A DNA stretch of 64,000 nucleotides from Paracoccus sp. DMF-8. Its GTDB lineage: Bacteria > Pseudomonadota > Alphaproteobacteria > Rhodobacterales > Rhodobacteraceae. Both the position numbers and the translations under genes were made by a program. The stretch spans positions 434,001 through 498,000 of the forward strand of contig NZ_JARJHL010000010.1 in assembly GCF_029309835.1 (NCBI RefSeq), given 5' to 3'. Below, piece after piece: positions 1 through 8,619 of the stretch (position 1 is its first letter; the number at the start of each line of letters is the position of its first letter). Under the pieces are notes generated by a model that saw nothing but the letters and a program-made list of their open reading frames with translations, ran no database searches and was not told the origin of the DNA.

Positions 1-2
1 TC

Positions 3-95
3 TATGTGTCGTGGCGGGCAAATCGCCGCAAGGCGCGCAACAAGGTCCGAAAGGCTGTCCGTGACTCTGCCAGACAGGTCGCGGCGGGAAGATAA
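3..95 (+). CDS. 3' end of a phage head-tail gene (partial)
   Basis: Only the last 30 codons are in the window (TAA at 93-95); the 5' part lies upstream. The tail is very basic (many Arg and Lys, ending QVAAGR). It sits just before the tail tube gene, where siphophages usually carry a head-tail connector or tail-completion protein of the HK97 gp10 or lambda Z/U type. Frame choice rests on position and the clean stop before the next ribosome binding site; no domain can be recognised in so short a piece. Confidence 0.4.
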   Translation, partial: YVSWRANRRKARNKVRKAVRDSARQVAAGR

Positions 96-166
96 ACCCT
101 AACCCTTAATCCGGCTTCGTGCCGTTCACCTGCCCATGGCGGGCAATTTCTCATGGAGAAAATACA

Positions 167-610
167 ATGGCAAAGCCCATCACTGCGAAGTTCGGAAAGT
201 TCTTCGTTCGCCTCTCGGATGGCGGAACCCCGGCAGAGTTCATCGCCCCCTGCGGGTTTACGTCGAAGTCGTTCACGCGCAACAAGTCGCTGAACGAGGT
301 CACGGTCCCGGATTGCGACGATCCGGATGCCGCCGCATGGCAAGAGCGTGACGTGCAGAGCATGTCGGCCACGATCAGCGGGTCCGGTGTTCTTGCGCAG
401 GCATCCGTTCCTACTTGGGAAGCTGCTTTGGCAAGCACGGACAGCGTTGAGTGCGAGGTCGAAATCGAATTTCCTGATGGGGTGACGGACGTCTATACCG
501 GCCGCTTTCATCTGGAAAGCTTCGAGATCAACGCCGCCATCGGTGAGCGGGTTCAGGTCTCGGTCAGCATGCAGTCGGACGGCGAAATCATCCACGCGCG
601 GACTGAATAA
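167..610 (+). CDS. Phage major tail tube protein
   Basis: A 147-aa protein starting MAKPITAKFGKFFVRLSDGG. It is probably the subunit that stacks into the tail tube of a non-contractile tail. The length, the beta-rich pattern, the position directly before the tail assembly chaperone and tape measure genes, and the C-terminal segment on tube-type induced effects (FEINAAIGERVQVSVSMQSDG) fit the Phage_tail_2/TTP group. The ATG at 167 is preceded by GGAGAA at 155-160 and is preferred over an upstream start at 119. The stop overlaps the start of the next gene (TAATGA), so the two are translationally coupled. Confidence 0.75.
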   Translation: MAKPITAKFGKFFVRLSDGGTPAEFIAPCGFTSKSFTRNKSLNEVTVPDCDDPDAAAWQERDVQSMSATISGSGVLAQASVPTWEAALASTDSVECEVEIEFPDGVTDVYTGRFHLESFEINAAIGERVQVSVSMQSDGEIIHARTE

Positions 611-1065
611 TGACCAGATCCGCACAGGTGACGCTGGATTGGGCGGATGGGACTTACCCGTTCGCCCTGAAAATCGAGCAACTGACCGAATTGCAGGAAA
701 AGTGCGATGCAGGCCCGTGGTATATCCAATGGGCGCTTGAATCTGCGGTTATGTCACGGGCCATCGGGTCGGCCCCACCCAAAGACCTGATCCACCCTTA
801 TGTCACCGAGCCGCTTAGGCTGGGTCTCATTGGCGGGGGCATGCCAGCGGTCGAGGCCATGAAAAAAGTCCGCGCCTACGCAGGCCCCGGGCAGCTTTAT
901 GAGAACATGGCCCCGGCCTTCGCTGTGCTCAGCGCGGCATTGCAGGGCGTTCCTGAGGATGAGCCGGAAAAGTCCGAGGCGGGACAAAAGAAGGCCGCGA
1001 GCCGCTCCCGCGCGGGAAAATCAGGTTCGCGGAAGTCTTTGGCGTCGGATGCGCAGCCGGACTAA
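610..1065 (+). CDS. Tail assembly chaperone, short form (gpG-like, GTA family)
   Basis: A 151-aa protein resembling the gene-transfer-agent-family tail assembly chaperones (Phage_TAC_11 type). Such proteins coat the tape measure during tail assembly and are absent from the virion. The N-terminal 110 residues are a compact alpha/beta domain (VTLDWADGTYPFALKIEQLTEL). The last 40 residues are a low-complexity Lys/Ser/Ala tail, typical of the linker where the frameshift occurs. Its start overlaps the stop of the tube gene. A GGGAAAA heptamer lies at codons 135-137 in the right phase for a -1 shift into the following open frame, as in lambda G/GT. Confidence 0.75.
   Translation: MTRSAQVTLDWADGTYPFALKIEQLTELQEKCDAGPWYIQWALESAVMSRAIGSAPPKDLIHPYVTEPLRLGLIGGGMPAVEAMKKVRAYAGPGQLYENMAPAFAVLSAALQGVPEDEPEKSEAGQKKAASRSRAGKSGSRKSLASDAQPD
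1014..1020 (+). other. Programmed -1 ribosomal frameshift site GGGAAAA
   Basis: The heptamer reads G GGA AAA in the chaperone frame, a perfect X XXY YYZ slippery site one base different from lambda's GGGAAAG. After a -1 slip the codons become GGG AAA, and translation continues in a frame that is open to 1211. That downstream frame has no plausible start codon of its own between its previous stop (960-962) and its conserved-looking part. Function follows from the lambda G/GT model; the site and phase are read directly from the sequence. Confidence 0.8.
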
Positions 1066-1211
1066 GCCCGGCTGACGTCAAGGCGTGTTCGTGGTGGGAG
1101 TTCAGTGCCGCCGTTTGCGGATGGATTTCCGCAAATAGCAGCGGCGATGATCAGGGCGTCACCGAGGATGAAGCAGACGATCTGTGGCAGGGAGTCATGG
1201 AGCGGATGTGA
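1020..1211 (+). CDS. Frameshift extension of tail assembly chaperone (GT-like)
   Basis: This open frame is -1 relative to the chaperone and encodes 63 residues (IRFAEVFGVGCAAGLSPADV and on to WQGVMERM), giving a fused product of about 200 aa. The long form is expected to bridge tape measure and tail tube subunits. The peptide is rich in Trp and acidic residues, as in small tail chaperones encoded before tape measure genes. No initiation codon or ribosome binding site precedes it, so frameshifting at 1014-1020 is the likely way it is made. The stop at 1209-1211 abuts the stop of the opposing gene at 1212. Confidence 0.7.
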   Translation: MRFAEVFGVGCAAGLSPADVKACSWWEFSAAVCGWISANSSGDDQGVTEDEADDLWQGVMERM

Positions 1212-1541
1212 CTACTTTTTCCATGATTGATCAAATACACTTGGCTTTTTCATAGTGCCTTTTTTCTTGTCTACGACGCAGAGATAGGTCGAGTAGTAGC
1301 TCTTGTCAGCATCATAGACCGCGATTTCAAATACTGGCGATCCCCGCTTGCGCCATGAGTCGGTAATGCGAGTTCGCTCGCCATCAGCGAATCTTTTCGC
1401 GATCCATTGCTCGCATTCTTTTCCATAGGATGATTTTTCGCTCGATCTTATGGGACTGGATTGCGTCCACCAGAACGCCATCGCGCCAACAACAACTACA
1501 GCCGCAGCGAATTTTGCTGCGCTCTTCTGTCTTTCCTCCAA
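1212..1541 (-). CDS. Antisense small membrane protein (phage moron candidate)
   Basis: A 109-aa leftward gene sits between two rightward tail genes. The proposed TTG start at 1541 has GGAGG at 1547-1551 with a 5-base spacer; a longer version could start at 1565. Residues about 8-26 form one hydrophobic helix (FAAAVVVVGAMAFWW). A soluble domain follows with two Cys (ECEQW and LCVVDKKK), which would be periplasmic if the helix is a signal anchor. It fills the whole gap between chaperone and tape measure and opposes late transcription, the usual layout of a moron expressed from the prophage. Family not recognised. Confidence 0.55.
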   Translation of the reverse strand: MEERQKSAAKFAAAVVVVGAMAFWWTQSSPIRSSEKSSYGKECEQWIAKRFADGERTRITDSWRKRGSPVFEIAVYDADKSYYSTYLCVVDKKKGTMKKPSVFDQSWKK

Positions 1542-1558
1542 GAGGGCCTCCGGTAAAA

Positions 1559-4500
1559 ATGGCAACTGATCTTGAAAAGCTGGTTGTCCAGCTATCTGCC
1601 GATATCAAGGGCTATGAACGCGAAATGCGCAAGGCTGTTGGCGTTACCAACCGGCAGGCGCGTGACGTCGAGAACCGATTTCGTCAGATGCAGCGCAATC
1701 TGGATGGCATCGGGCGCGGCGCTGCGCGGTCATTGGTCGCACCCCTGGCTGGTATCGGTGCCGCGCTGTCGGTGCGCGAGGTCATGCGATACGCTGATGC
1801 ATGGACACAGGCGACGAACGCGCTGGCTGTGGCGGGGGTAACAGGCAGACAGCAAAAGCAGGTGATGGATTCGCTCTATGAAGCTGCGCAGGCTAACGGC
1901 GCTCCGGTCACTGCCCTTATCGACCTTTACGGCAAGGCAGCGCAGGCAAACGACAACCTTGGTGCGTCGCAAGAAGATTTGATCCGGTTTTCCGAAGGGA
2001 TTGCTGTTTCGCTTCGGGTCGCGGGGGTGTCGGCGACACAGGCATCCGGTGCCCTGACGCAGTTGGGTCAGTTGCTTGGCAGCGCCCGTGTTCAGGCTGA
2101 GGAATTCAATTCGATCAATGAGGGCGCCCGGCCAATCTTGATGGCAGTTGCGCACGGCATGGACGAAGCGGGCGGTTCGGTGTCGAAGCTGAAACAGCTT
2201 GTGAATGAGGGAAAAGTCAGCGGGCAGGAGTTTTTTCGCGCTTACCTTAGAGGGATGCCGCAAATCGCGAAGATGGCAGAGGGCGCCGTCACGACCATCG
2301 ACCAAGGCATGACCAAGGTAAACAACGCTTTCCTGCGTTACGTCGGCGAAACCGACGCCAGTCTTTCTGCGTCGCAGCGGCTCGTCGCGGGCCTCTCCGC
2401 TTTGGCGGATAACTTTGACAACGTCGCCGACGTCACGCTGCGGGTGGCATCGGTGATAGCGGCGGCATTGGTGGGGCGATCCATCGCCGGTATGATTGCC
2501 AAGCTGGGTCTGGCGACGGGCGCGATCATCCGGTTCACAGCAGCGGCGCGCGCGGCAACCACGATCACAGGTCTTGCGACGGCCATGTCCGGGCTGTCGG
2601 CGGCGGCGGGTCCGATTGGCTTGCTGCTTGGCGCAACGGCGGCTACCGCCATGGTTCTTTATGCCGATTCCAGCCGGAAAGCCGAAGAGCGCACGGCTGA
2701 GCTTAGAAAGGAAATGGAGGAACTCGGGCTTTATACACCTCGCGCGGCAGCGGCGGTTGATGAGGTGACCCAGTCTCTCGACAATCTGACGGACGCGAAG
2801 CGGATCGAACGGATCGCAAAAATCCGTGCCGAACTAGAAAAGATCAGCAATGGCGATTCGATGGCAGCAGCCTTTGGTGGGTCTGATGATCTGGTAGGCA
2901 TCGAAGCGACGGCACGTCGCGGTCAGGGCTGGCGCCGGGGTCTGTTTACAGAGTTTCTGGAAACGGACGCCCCTGCGCTGGCAGTCATTGAGGATATCGC
3001 GGCCAAGCTTCGGGATGCTGAAATCACCGCTCAACAGGCGGCAGATGCATTGCGGCCCCTGGAAGCAATGGACCTGTCCACGCCAGCGGAAGAGCTTCGC
3101 GACAAGCTCATTGACCTCATTGGGTATACCGGGGCGCTGGATACAGCCCTTACGGCGGCTGGTGGGTCTGCTGAACTTGAGCAAGCCAATGCTGAGCTTG
3201 AGGCGATGCTGGAAACTCTTAATCGGATGACAGAGGCGGGCCAGTTCGACGCAGAGATCACCCGCGCAATCAATGAGGTCATCGACGCTTTTGAAGATGG
3301 CGAAAAGTCGGCTGATGAAACGCGGGAGGCTATTCAGGCGATAGGTGACGCAAACCCGAATTTCTCGGGGGTGATTAGCCGCATCATGGGCGTTATCGGG
3401 GTTCTTGGCGTGCTTCGCTCTGAAGCATCGGCGGCGGCCGCAGCTATCGCAGGCGTCGGGGGTTCTGGCGGTCGTGCAGCGGCGGCTGACAAGAAAATGG
3501 AGGCTGAGCAGCGCAGCCTTGATGCGCTAGAGGCTCAGACGAAGGCGAACAAGGATTTCACGGCGTCCGAGGATGCGCGGAATAGTGCGACCGCTGCGGC
3601 ATTGAAGCTGGATCGGGAAATGGCGGATGTGCGCAAGCGTGCAGCCGAACTCGGCGCCAGGTTTTCGGACGATCAGATCCGCGCATTTGCGGAGGCTAAT
3701 ATGGCCGCAGATGCGCGTCGCGCGGCTGAGGGGCGCGGAGGCTCTAAAGGAAAGTCTGGCGGTGGTGGCAAGGGTTCGGCCCAGAAAGAAGAGCCAAGCC
3801 TGTTCGAGGATGCAGAGCGCGAACTCCTGAACCTTGAGCGCGAAATTCGTCTGGTCGGTATGTCAACGGCAGAGGTCGCCAAGCTGCGCGCGCAGTGGGC
3901 GATGCTGGATGAGGCGAAGCAGCGGGGGATTCCCGTCAATGACGCGCTGAACGCCAAGATCCAGCAGCAAGCCGCGCAGGTCGGCGAGTTGACCGAGCAG
4001 CTTGAGGCGCGCCGAAATCGGCCAGCAGCGTTTCGAGGAAGCCGTGGACGGCATCGCCGACGCATTCGCCGGGGCGCTGATCGCGGGCGAGAGCCTGCGG
4101 GATGGGCTGGCCAATGTGTTCAAGCAGATCGCGGCGGATATCCTGACCTCGGGCATTCGCCAGTCGCTGATGAGCGTGTTCGGCGGAACGGGGCTGTTCC
4201 AGTCGTTCTTGGGCGGCGGCGACAAACTGACCGGTGCGCTGCGGCTCGCCGGGGCGTTCGACAAGGGCGGCTATACCGGCGCGGGCGGCAAGCTGGAACC
4301 GGCGGGAGTAGTCCACCGGGGCGAGTATGTCATGGATGCGGATACAGTTCGCCGCGCTGGCGGTCCTGCGGCGTTCGACGCGCTGCGCCGGGGCCTGAAA
4401 GGCTATGCCAGCGGGGGCTATGTTGGTGCGCCAGTCATCCCGTCGATGGCGCGCCAGCAGGAGCCGCGCGTGGTCTATGTCCCGCAGCCATATGTCGCCG

Positions 4501-4655
4501 ATCTGTCGGCCAGCGACGACGGGCAGATGGTCGCGCGATTCCGCAAGGTGGCGTCCGATGAGGTTAGCCGCTCGGCGCCTTCCATCGTCGGGCAGTCGGT
4601 TCAGGCATCGGGTCGCGCCATGAGCAGCACCAAGGCTTTCGGGGGGCGGAGGTAA
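1559..4655 (+). pseudogene. Tail tape measure protein, frameshifted
   Basis: The tape measure sets tail length. The start at 1559 (MATDLEKLVVQLSADIKGYE) gives the classic N-terminus; an upstream in-frame start at 1430 lies inside the opposing gene. The N-terminal 260 residues form the TMP_2-type domain, followed by hydrophobic helices (about 290-370) and a coiled-coil, Ala/Glu-rich middle. At about 4004-4016 the frame is lost. The C-terminal 215 residues continue in the +1 frame (EIGQQRFEEAVDG to KAFGGRR*), including the HRGEYVMDADTVRRAGGP motif common to lambda-type tape measures. Restored, the protein would be about 1031 aa. The break may be a real mutation or a consensus error; it is not in a homopolymer. 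Confidence 0.8.
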
Positions 4656-5407
4656 TGGTCAATGTCATCGCATGGCCCCCGGTTAGCGTTGTCGGTCGAT
4701 CCTGGACGATGGAGCAGCCAACCGGCCGTTCGCGCAGCATGATAGACGGGCGCGAATATGTCAGCGCGGCACAGCGACGGCGCAGGATTGCGACTCTGGA
4801 CGTGCGCGGGCGGCGCGATTATGGGTCCGGCTACATGGAGGCGCTATGGCGGCTCATGGACGGCGGCGTCCATCTTGTTCGCCTTAACTCCTGCCGGGTG
4901 CCTTGGGGCAAAGTTGATGTTCGCCCCGATCAGCGTCGTGGTGATCTATTCCGCTGGACCGTTCCGCCTGAGGGGTTCCCGTGGCGAGACTATGCAACGT
5001 TTGAGTGGTTCGATGGGGCGGAGCTTACCTTTACGCTAACCAGCGTATCCACCGGCGGGGCCATCGTCACTGTGCCCGGCCTTCCCCCGAACGCTCTTGT
5101 CGCGATCCCCGGAGAATTCGTCACGATCTACGGGAGCAGCGCAAATCAGCCCGGAGAAACGCATATGATTGCGGCGCCAGCGCGCAGCAACGCGGCGGGA
5201 ATCGTAAGGATTCGGCTGGTGTCTCAGCCCACCACCAGCGGCGCGCTCATTTCCATCGGGACGCGCGATACCGGGGTCTTTCGGCTACAATCCGATTGGC
5301 CGCAGGCAATGCGCCGGTTGGGAGGGACGGACAATTACAGCCTCTCGTTTCGCGAGGTCTTCGAGGACGAAACGGACGGGTTCGTCGAGGTTGACCCATG
5401 GACCTGA
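4655..5407 (+). CDS. Phage distal tail protein (unclassified)
   Basis: A 250-aa structural protein directly after the tape measure. Its ATG overlaps the preceding stop (TAATG), with GGAGG just upstream at 4648-4652. Position is that of the distal tail / lambda M-L block, or GTA gp12. The N-terminal half contains WTMEQPTGRSRSMIDGREYV and a Trp-rich stretch; the C-terminal half is beta-rich and ends in a DNYSLSFREVFEDETDGFVEV segment. I do not recognise a named family. The next gene starts 10 bases before its stop, indicating translational coupling inside the tail operon. Confidence 0.55.
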   Translation: MVNVIAWPPVSVVGRSWTMEQPTGRSRSMIDGREYVSAAQRRRRIATLDVRGRRDYGSGYMEALWRLMDGGVHLVRLNSCRVPWGKVDVRPDQRRGDLFRWTVPPEGFPWRDYATFEWFDGAELTFTLTSVSTGGAIVTVPGLPPNALVAIPGEFVTIYGSSANQPGETHMIAAPARSNAAGIVRIRLVSQPTTSGALISIGTRDTGVFRLQSDWPQAMRRLGGTDNYSLSFREVFEDETDGFVEVDPWT

Positions 5408-6015
5408 TCCGAGGCCTTTCCGCGCCAATGCTGGCGGCGATCCAGCGTCCGTTCTTCCCGCTGCTGTTTGCGCATATCGACTGGCCGGATGCGCCCGTCC
5501 GCGCCCATACCGGCTTCGGGCCGATCGCATGGGGCGGGCATACATGGACGGGCGTCGGGCCGCTTGGCAATGTCGAGATACCTACCGAGTCGATGGGCAG
5601 TGTGGTGGCCTCCGAGGCGATCCTGTCCCTGATCGGCGTCCCGGCTGATCTTGACGGATTTGCCGATGATCAGATCCGGGGGCGCGCGGTAACCTTGCAT
5701 CTGGGCGTGGTGCAGGGGCGTCCGGGCGGCGCGGATGGCATGGCGACCTCTGGCCCCGGCAATGTGCTGGTCGGGGCGCCGGTCGAGATGTTTTCCGGGC
5801 TGATGGATATCCTTGACCTTGATGCGTCGGCGGATGATGGCGAGGTCCGGCACGAGGCGCGCGTGACCGCAATCACCGGCCCGAGCGCCCGGACGCGGGC
5901 CAGCCTGACCCACAATGATGAGGATCAGCGGTCGAAATACTTGACCGACACGGCGGGGCGGCATGTGATCCTTGCTTATGCCAAGGCGCAAAAGCTGCAA
6001 TGGCCCGCGAATTGA
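5398..6015 (+). CDS. Phage tail hub/baseplate-like protein
   Basis: A 205-aa protein overlapping both neighbours by 10-16 bases. The opening RPFFPLLFAHIDWPDAPVR and following WGGHTWTGVG are characteristic of tail-tip proteins found in rhodobacterial prophages between the distal tail protein and the NlpC/P60 gene. That position corresponds to gp13 (DUF2163) of the gene transfer agent, though it is shorter. A C-terminal segment (HNDEDQRSKYLTDTAGRHV) resembles the end of DUF2163-type hub proteins. It likely forms part of the tail tip ring. Function is inferred from position and general resemblance. Confidence 0.55.
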   Translation: MDLIRGLSAPMLAAIQRPFFPLLFAHIDWPDAPVRAHTGFGPIAWGGHTWTGVGPLGNVEIPTESMGSVVASEAILSLIGVPADLDGFADDQIRGRAVTLHLGVVQGRPGGADGMATSGPGNVLVGAPVEMFSGLMDILDLDASADDGEVRHEARVTAITGPSARTRASLTHNDEDQRSKYLTDTAGRHVILAYAKAQKLQWPAN

Positions 6016-6413
6016 CTCCGGATGCAGTGATGGCGGTGGTCGACGATGTCATGTCCGAACCTTGGGTGTGGGGCGCGACGGATTGCTGTGCGTCGGCCTG
6101 CGATGTGTTCGCGCGTCTGCATGGCATCGACCCGATGCAGGCCGTCCGGGGCAGCTATAATACGGCCATGGGTGCGGTGCGGTTGATCCAGTCATGGGGC
6201 GGCATGGTGGCCATGGCCGAAGGACTGGCGGCGGCGTCCGACCTGTCCGCATCCGATGGCGCAACCGGCGATATTGGCCTTTCCGCACCGGGCTTTGCTG
6301 AGGGGCCAGAGGGGCGGGCGCTGTTGATCTGTATCCAGCCGGGGGCATGGGCCGGTAAGGCCGTGGACGGCTTTGTCATCCTGCCGAATGCCGAGAGGTG
6401 CTGGCGTGTTTAA
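6000..6413 (+). CDS. NlpC/P60-like tail peptidase (DUF6950-like)
   Basis: A 137-aa protein in the slot where tailed phages encode a cell-wall peptidase (lambda K, GTA gp14). Residues 23-30 (VWGATDCC) give a G-x-D-C nucleophile motif with Cys29 or Cys30 as candidate catalytic residue. The protein is shorter than classical NlpC/P60 enzymes and I see no clear catalytic His-containing motif, so it may be a reduced or inactive member. It overlaps the upstream gene by 16 bases and is followed after 16 bases by the tip protein gene. The assigned role is local peptidoglycan cleavage during DNA entry, or structural. Confidence 0.6.
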   Translation: MARELTPDAVMAVVDDVMSEPWVWGATDCCASACDVFARLHGIDPMQAVRGSYNTAMGAVRLIQSWGGMVAMAEGLAAASDLSASDGATGDIGLSAPGFAEGPEGRALLICIQPGAWAGKAVDGFVILPNAERCWRV

Positions 6414-6429
6414 TCGGAAAGACGTGTGA

Positions 6430-8606
6430 ATGGCACCTGTTGTTGGGGTGATCAAGGCGGCAGGCGCATGGCTGACCACCACCTTTGGCGCGACGGCTGC
6501 GGGCGCGATCATGAACATAGGCGGATCGGTCCTGCTGTCCGTCGCGGCGCAGGCGCTGATGGGCAAGCCCAAGCAGGGCGACATGATGCGCGAGCTGACC
6601 ATGCCAACCAGTCTGCCGCCCTATCGCTATGTCTATGGCAAGTGCTGGGCGCCGGGTTCGCCCGCGCCGGTGCGGGTCAAGGACGATATCATCTATGCCT
6701 GCTATATCCTCAACAGCCGCCCGTCGGAGGGGCCGTTTACGCTGTATCTTGATAAGCGGCGCGTGGAATATACCGGCGATCCCTATGATTTTTCCGGGGG
6801 TGGTGCGACCGGAACGAATGGAAAATTCGGTCCGGGGTCTGGTGGTCCGCACCTGTGGTATTGGATCAGTCGAGGCGACCGGAGTGCCCCGCCGCAAATG
6901 TTTCTGGACGAAGCGCCTGAACTATATCGCGCGACTGATGGATGGCAGGGACTGACTGTCCTGTGGGTCAAGTTTCGGGCTGGGTCCAGTGACGATATGA
7001 ATGAGCGCTGGCCGTCTTCCCCGCCCGAGGTGATGGTGGACGGCTATTGGTCACGGGTCTGGGACCCGCGAGACCCGGCGCAATCGCCGACCGATGCCAG
7101 CACATGGCAGTGGTCAGCCAATCAGGCGCTTTGCACGCTGGACGCGCTGCGCACCAACCCGCTGCGGCCCTATGGCGATGCGCATCTGTGGACGGAAACC
7201 TTTGCATGGGCGGCTCAAGTCGCTGACGAGCGGGTCGAGGTCAAAGCCGGGGGCACGATCCCGCGCTATGAGGTTAACGGGGTGCTGGTCTGGTCCGAGG
7301 GGTCCGAGATCGAGGATCAGGTTATCCCTCTGGCCAATGCCGGTGCAGCGGAGTTCACCCGCGTCGGCGGGCGTCTTGGATTGGTGCCAGGGATCTATCG
7401 CGCGCCGGTCATGACCCTGTCGAACGTGCTGGACGATGCGCCTTTGCAGTTCCGGCGATATCGCCCGTCAACGGAATTGGTGACGGCGGTTTCGGCCACC
7501 TATGTGTCGCCGGATCGTGCCTATGAAGATGCGACGACACCCGTCTATCGCATCGCCAATGCGCAGATCGAGGACGGCGGGGTCGTGAAACTTGGACAAT
7601 ATGACCTGCGCTTTGTCACCGACCATCGGCAGGGGCAGCGCGTGGCCAAGATCATGGGCCTCAAGACCCGGATGCAGAAATCCGTGACCGGGGTTTTCCC
7701 GCCCGAGGCCTTCAATCTGGTCGGCGGTTCGGTGGTCACGCTGGATCTGCCCGCGCCCTACACCGGGCGCAATGGAACCTATGTGGTCGAGGAAGCCAAC
7801 CCCGGCGCGGACGTGCTGGGGCTGGATGGTGTGGCGCTGCGCTGCGCCCTGACCCTGCGCGAATACCGGCCCGTGATCTATGCGTGGAACCCGGCGACCG
7901 ATGAACAGGATGTTGCGGTCGAAGATTTCGAGGCCGAGATTTCCGGGTGCGCCCTCCTGGCGCCGTCACCGGCGTCAGCGATGCCACCACGACACTTGTG
8001 TCGGGCGATACCAGCGTCCTGCGCATCAGGTTTGAGTTCGCCCCGTCGCTGTCCAAGACGGTCGTTGGATACGAGTGGCAGTATAGCGAGCGCGACCACG
8101 AGGCTGGCGGCCCGTTTTTGGTCTGGCGGGCGTGGCAGCAGGGCGGCGCCATCGACACCGATGTGCTGGACGATGGTGGTGATGTTTTCGGATATCTGGT
8201 CCCGGTCGTGGCAAGGCAGGATTACCGCATTCGTGTTCGCGCGGTGACGGGGGGCAGCGCGTCCGAATGGGTTGAGAGTCCAACGATCACCGGCAGCGCG
8301 GGTGCGGCCCTTGCCCCGGCGCCGACACCGGTCAGCGCGATTGGTGGGGCTGGCCAGATCGCCGTGACCTTCCGCGCCCCGAACAATGCCAATTACCGCG
8401 CCATGGAGATATGGCGCGCGCTCAGCGATGATCCCGGATCTGCGGTTTTACTGTTCGGCCCGATCTACGGCGCTCCGAACGCGACCGTGACGCAAACCCA
8501 CACCGGTCTCGGGTCTGGCGCCACCCGGTATTATTTCGCGCGGTCCATCGACCGGCACGGCCAGCCATCGCCATTCAGCGCCTCGATCAGCGCCACCACT
8601 GCATAA
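6430..8606 (+). pseudogene. Tail tip / host-specificity protein (J-like), frameshifted
   Basis: About 725 aa when repaired. The N-terminus has hydrophobic segments (VIKAAGAWLTTTFGATAAG). The central part is a J/gp15-like hub with repeated beta domains (VPGIYRAPVMTLSNVLDD, FRRYRPSTELVTAVSATYV). The C-terminal part carries two fibronectin-III-like domains (RIRVRAVTGG, YYFARSIDRHGQPSPFSA). At 7945-7947 (GGG) one base is missing. Adding one G gives SGVRPPGAVTGV and joins the two open frames exactly. No slippery heptamer is present, so programmed shifting is unlikely. The protein would sit at the tail tip and help recognise the host. The gene is followed by the fibre genes. Confidence 0.75.
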
Positions 8607-8619
8607 TTTGGAGATACCA

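Noticed and set aside
7940..7952. Programmed -1 frameshift in the tip protein gene
   Set aside because: No X XXY YYZ heptamer is present, and adding one G to GGG restores the exact family-like junction. Base loss is simpler.
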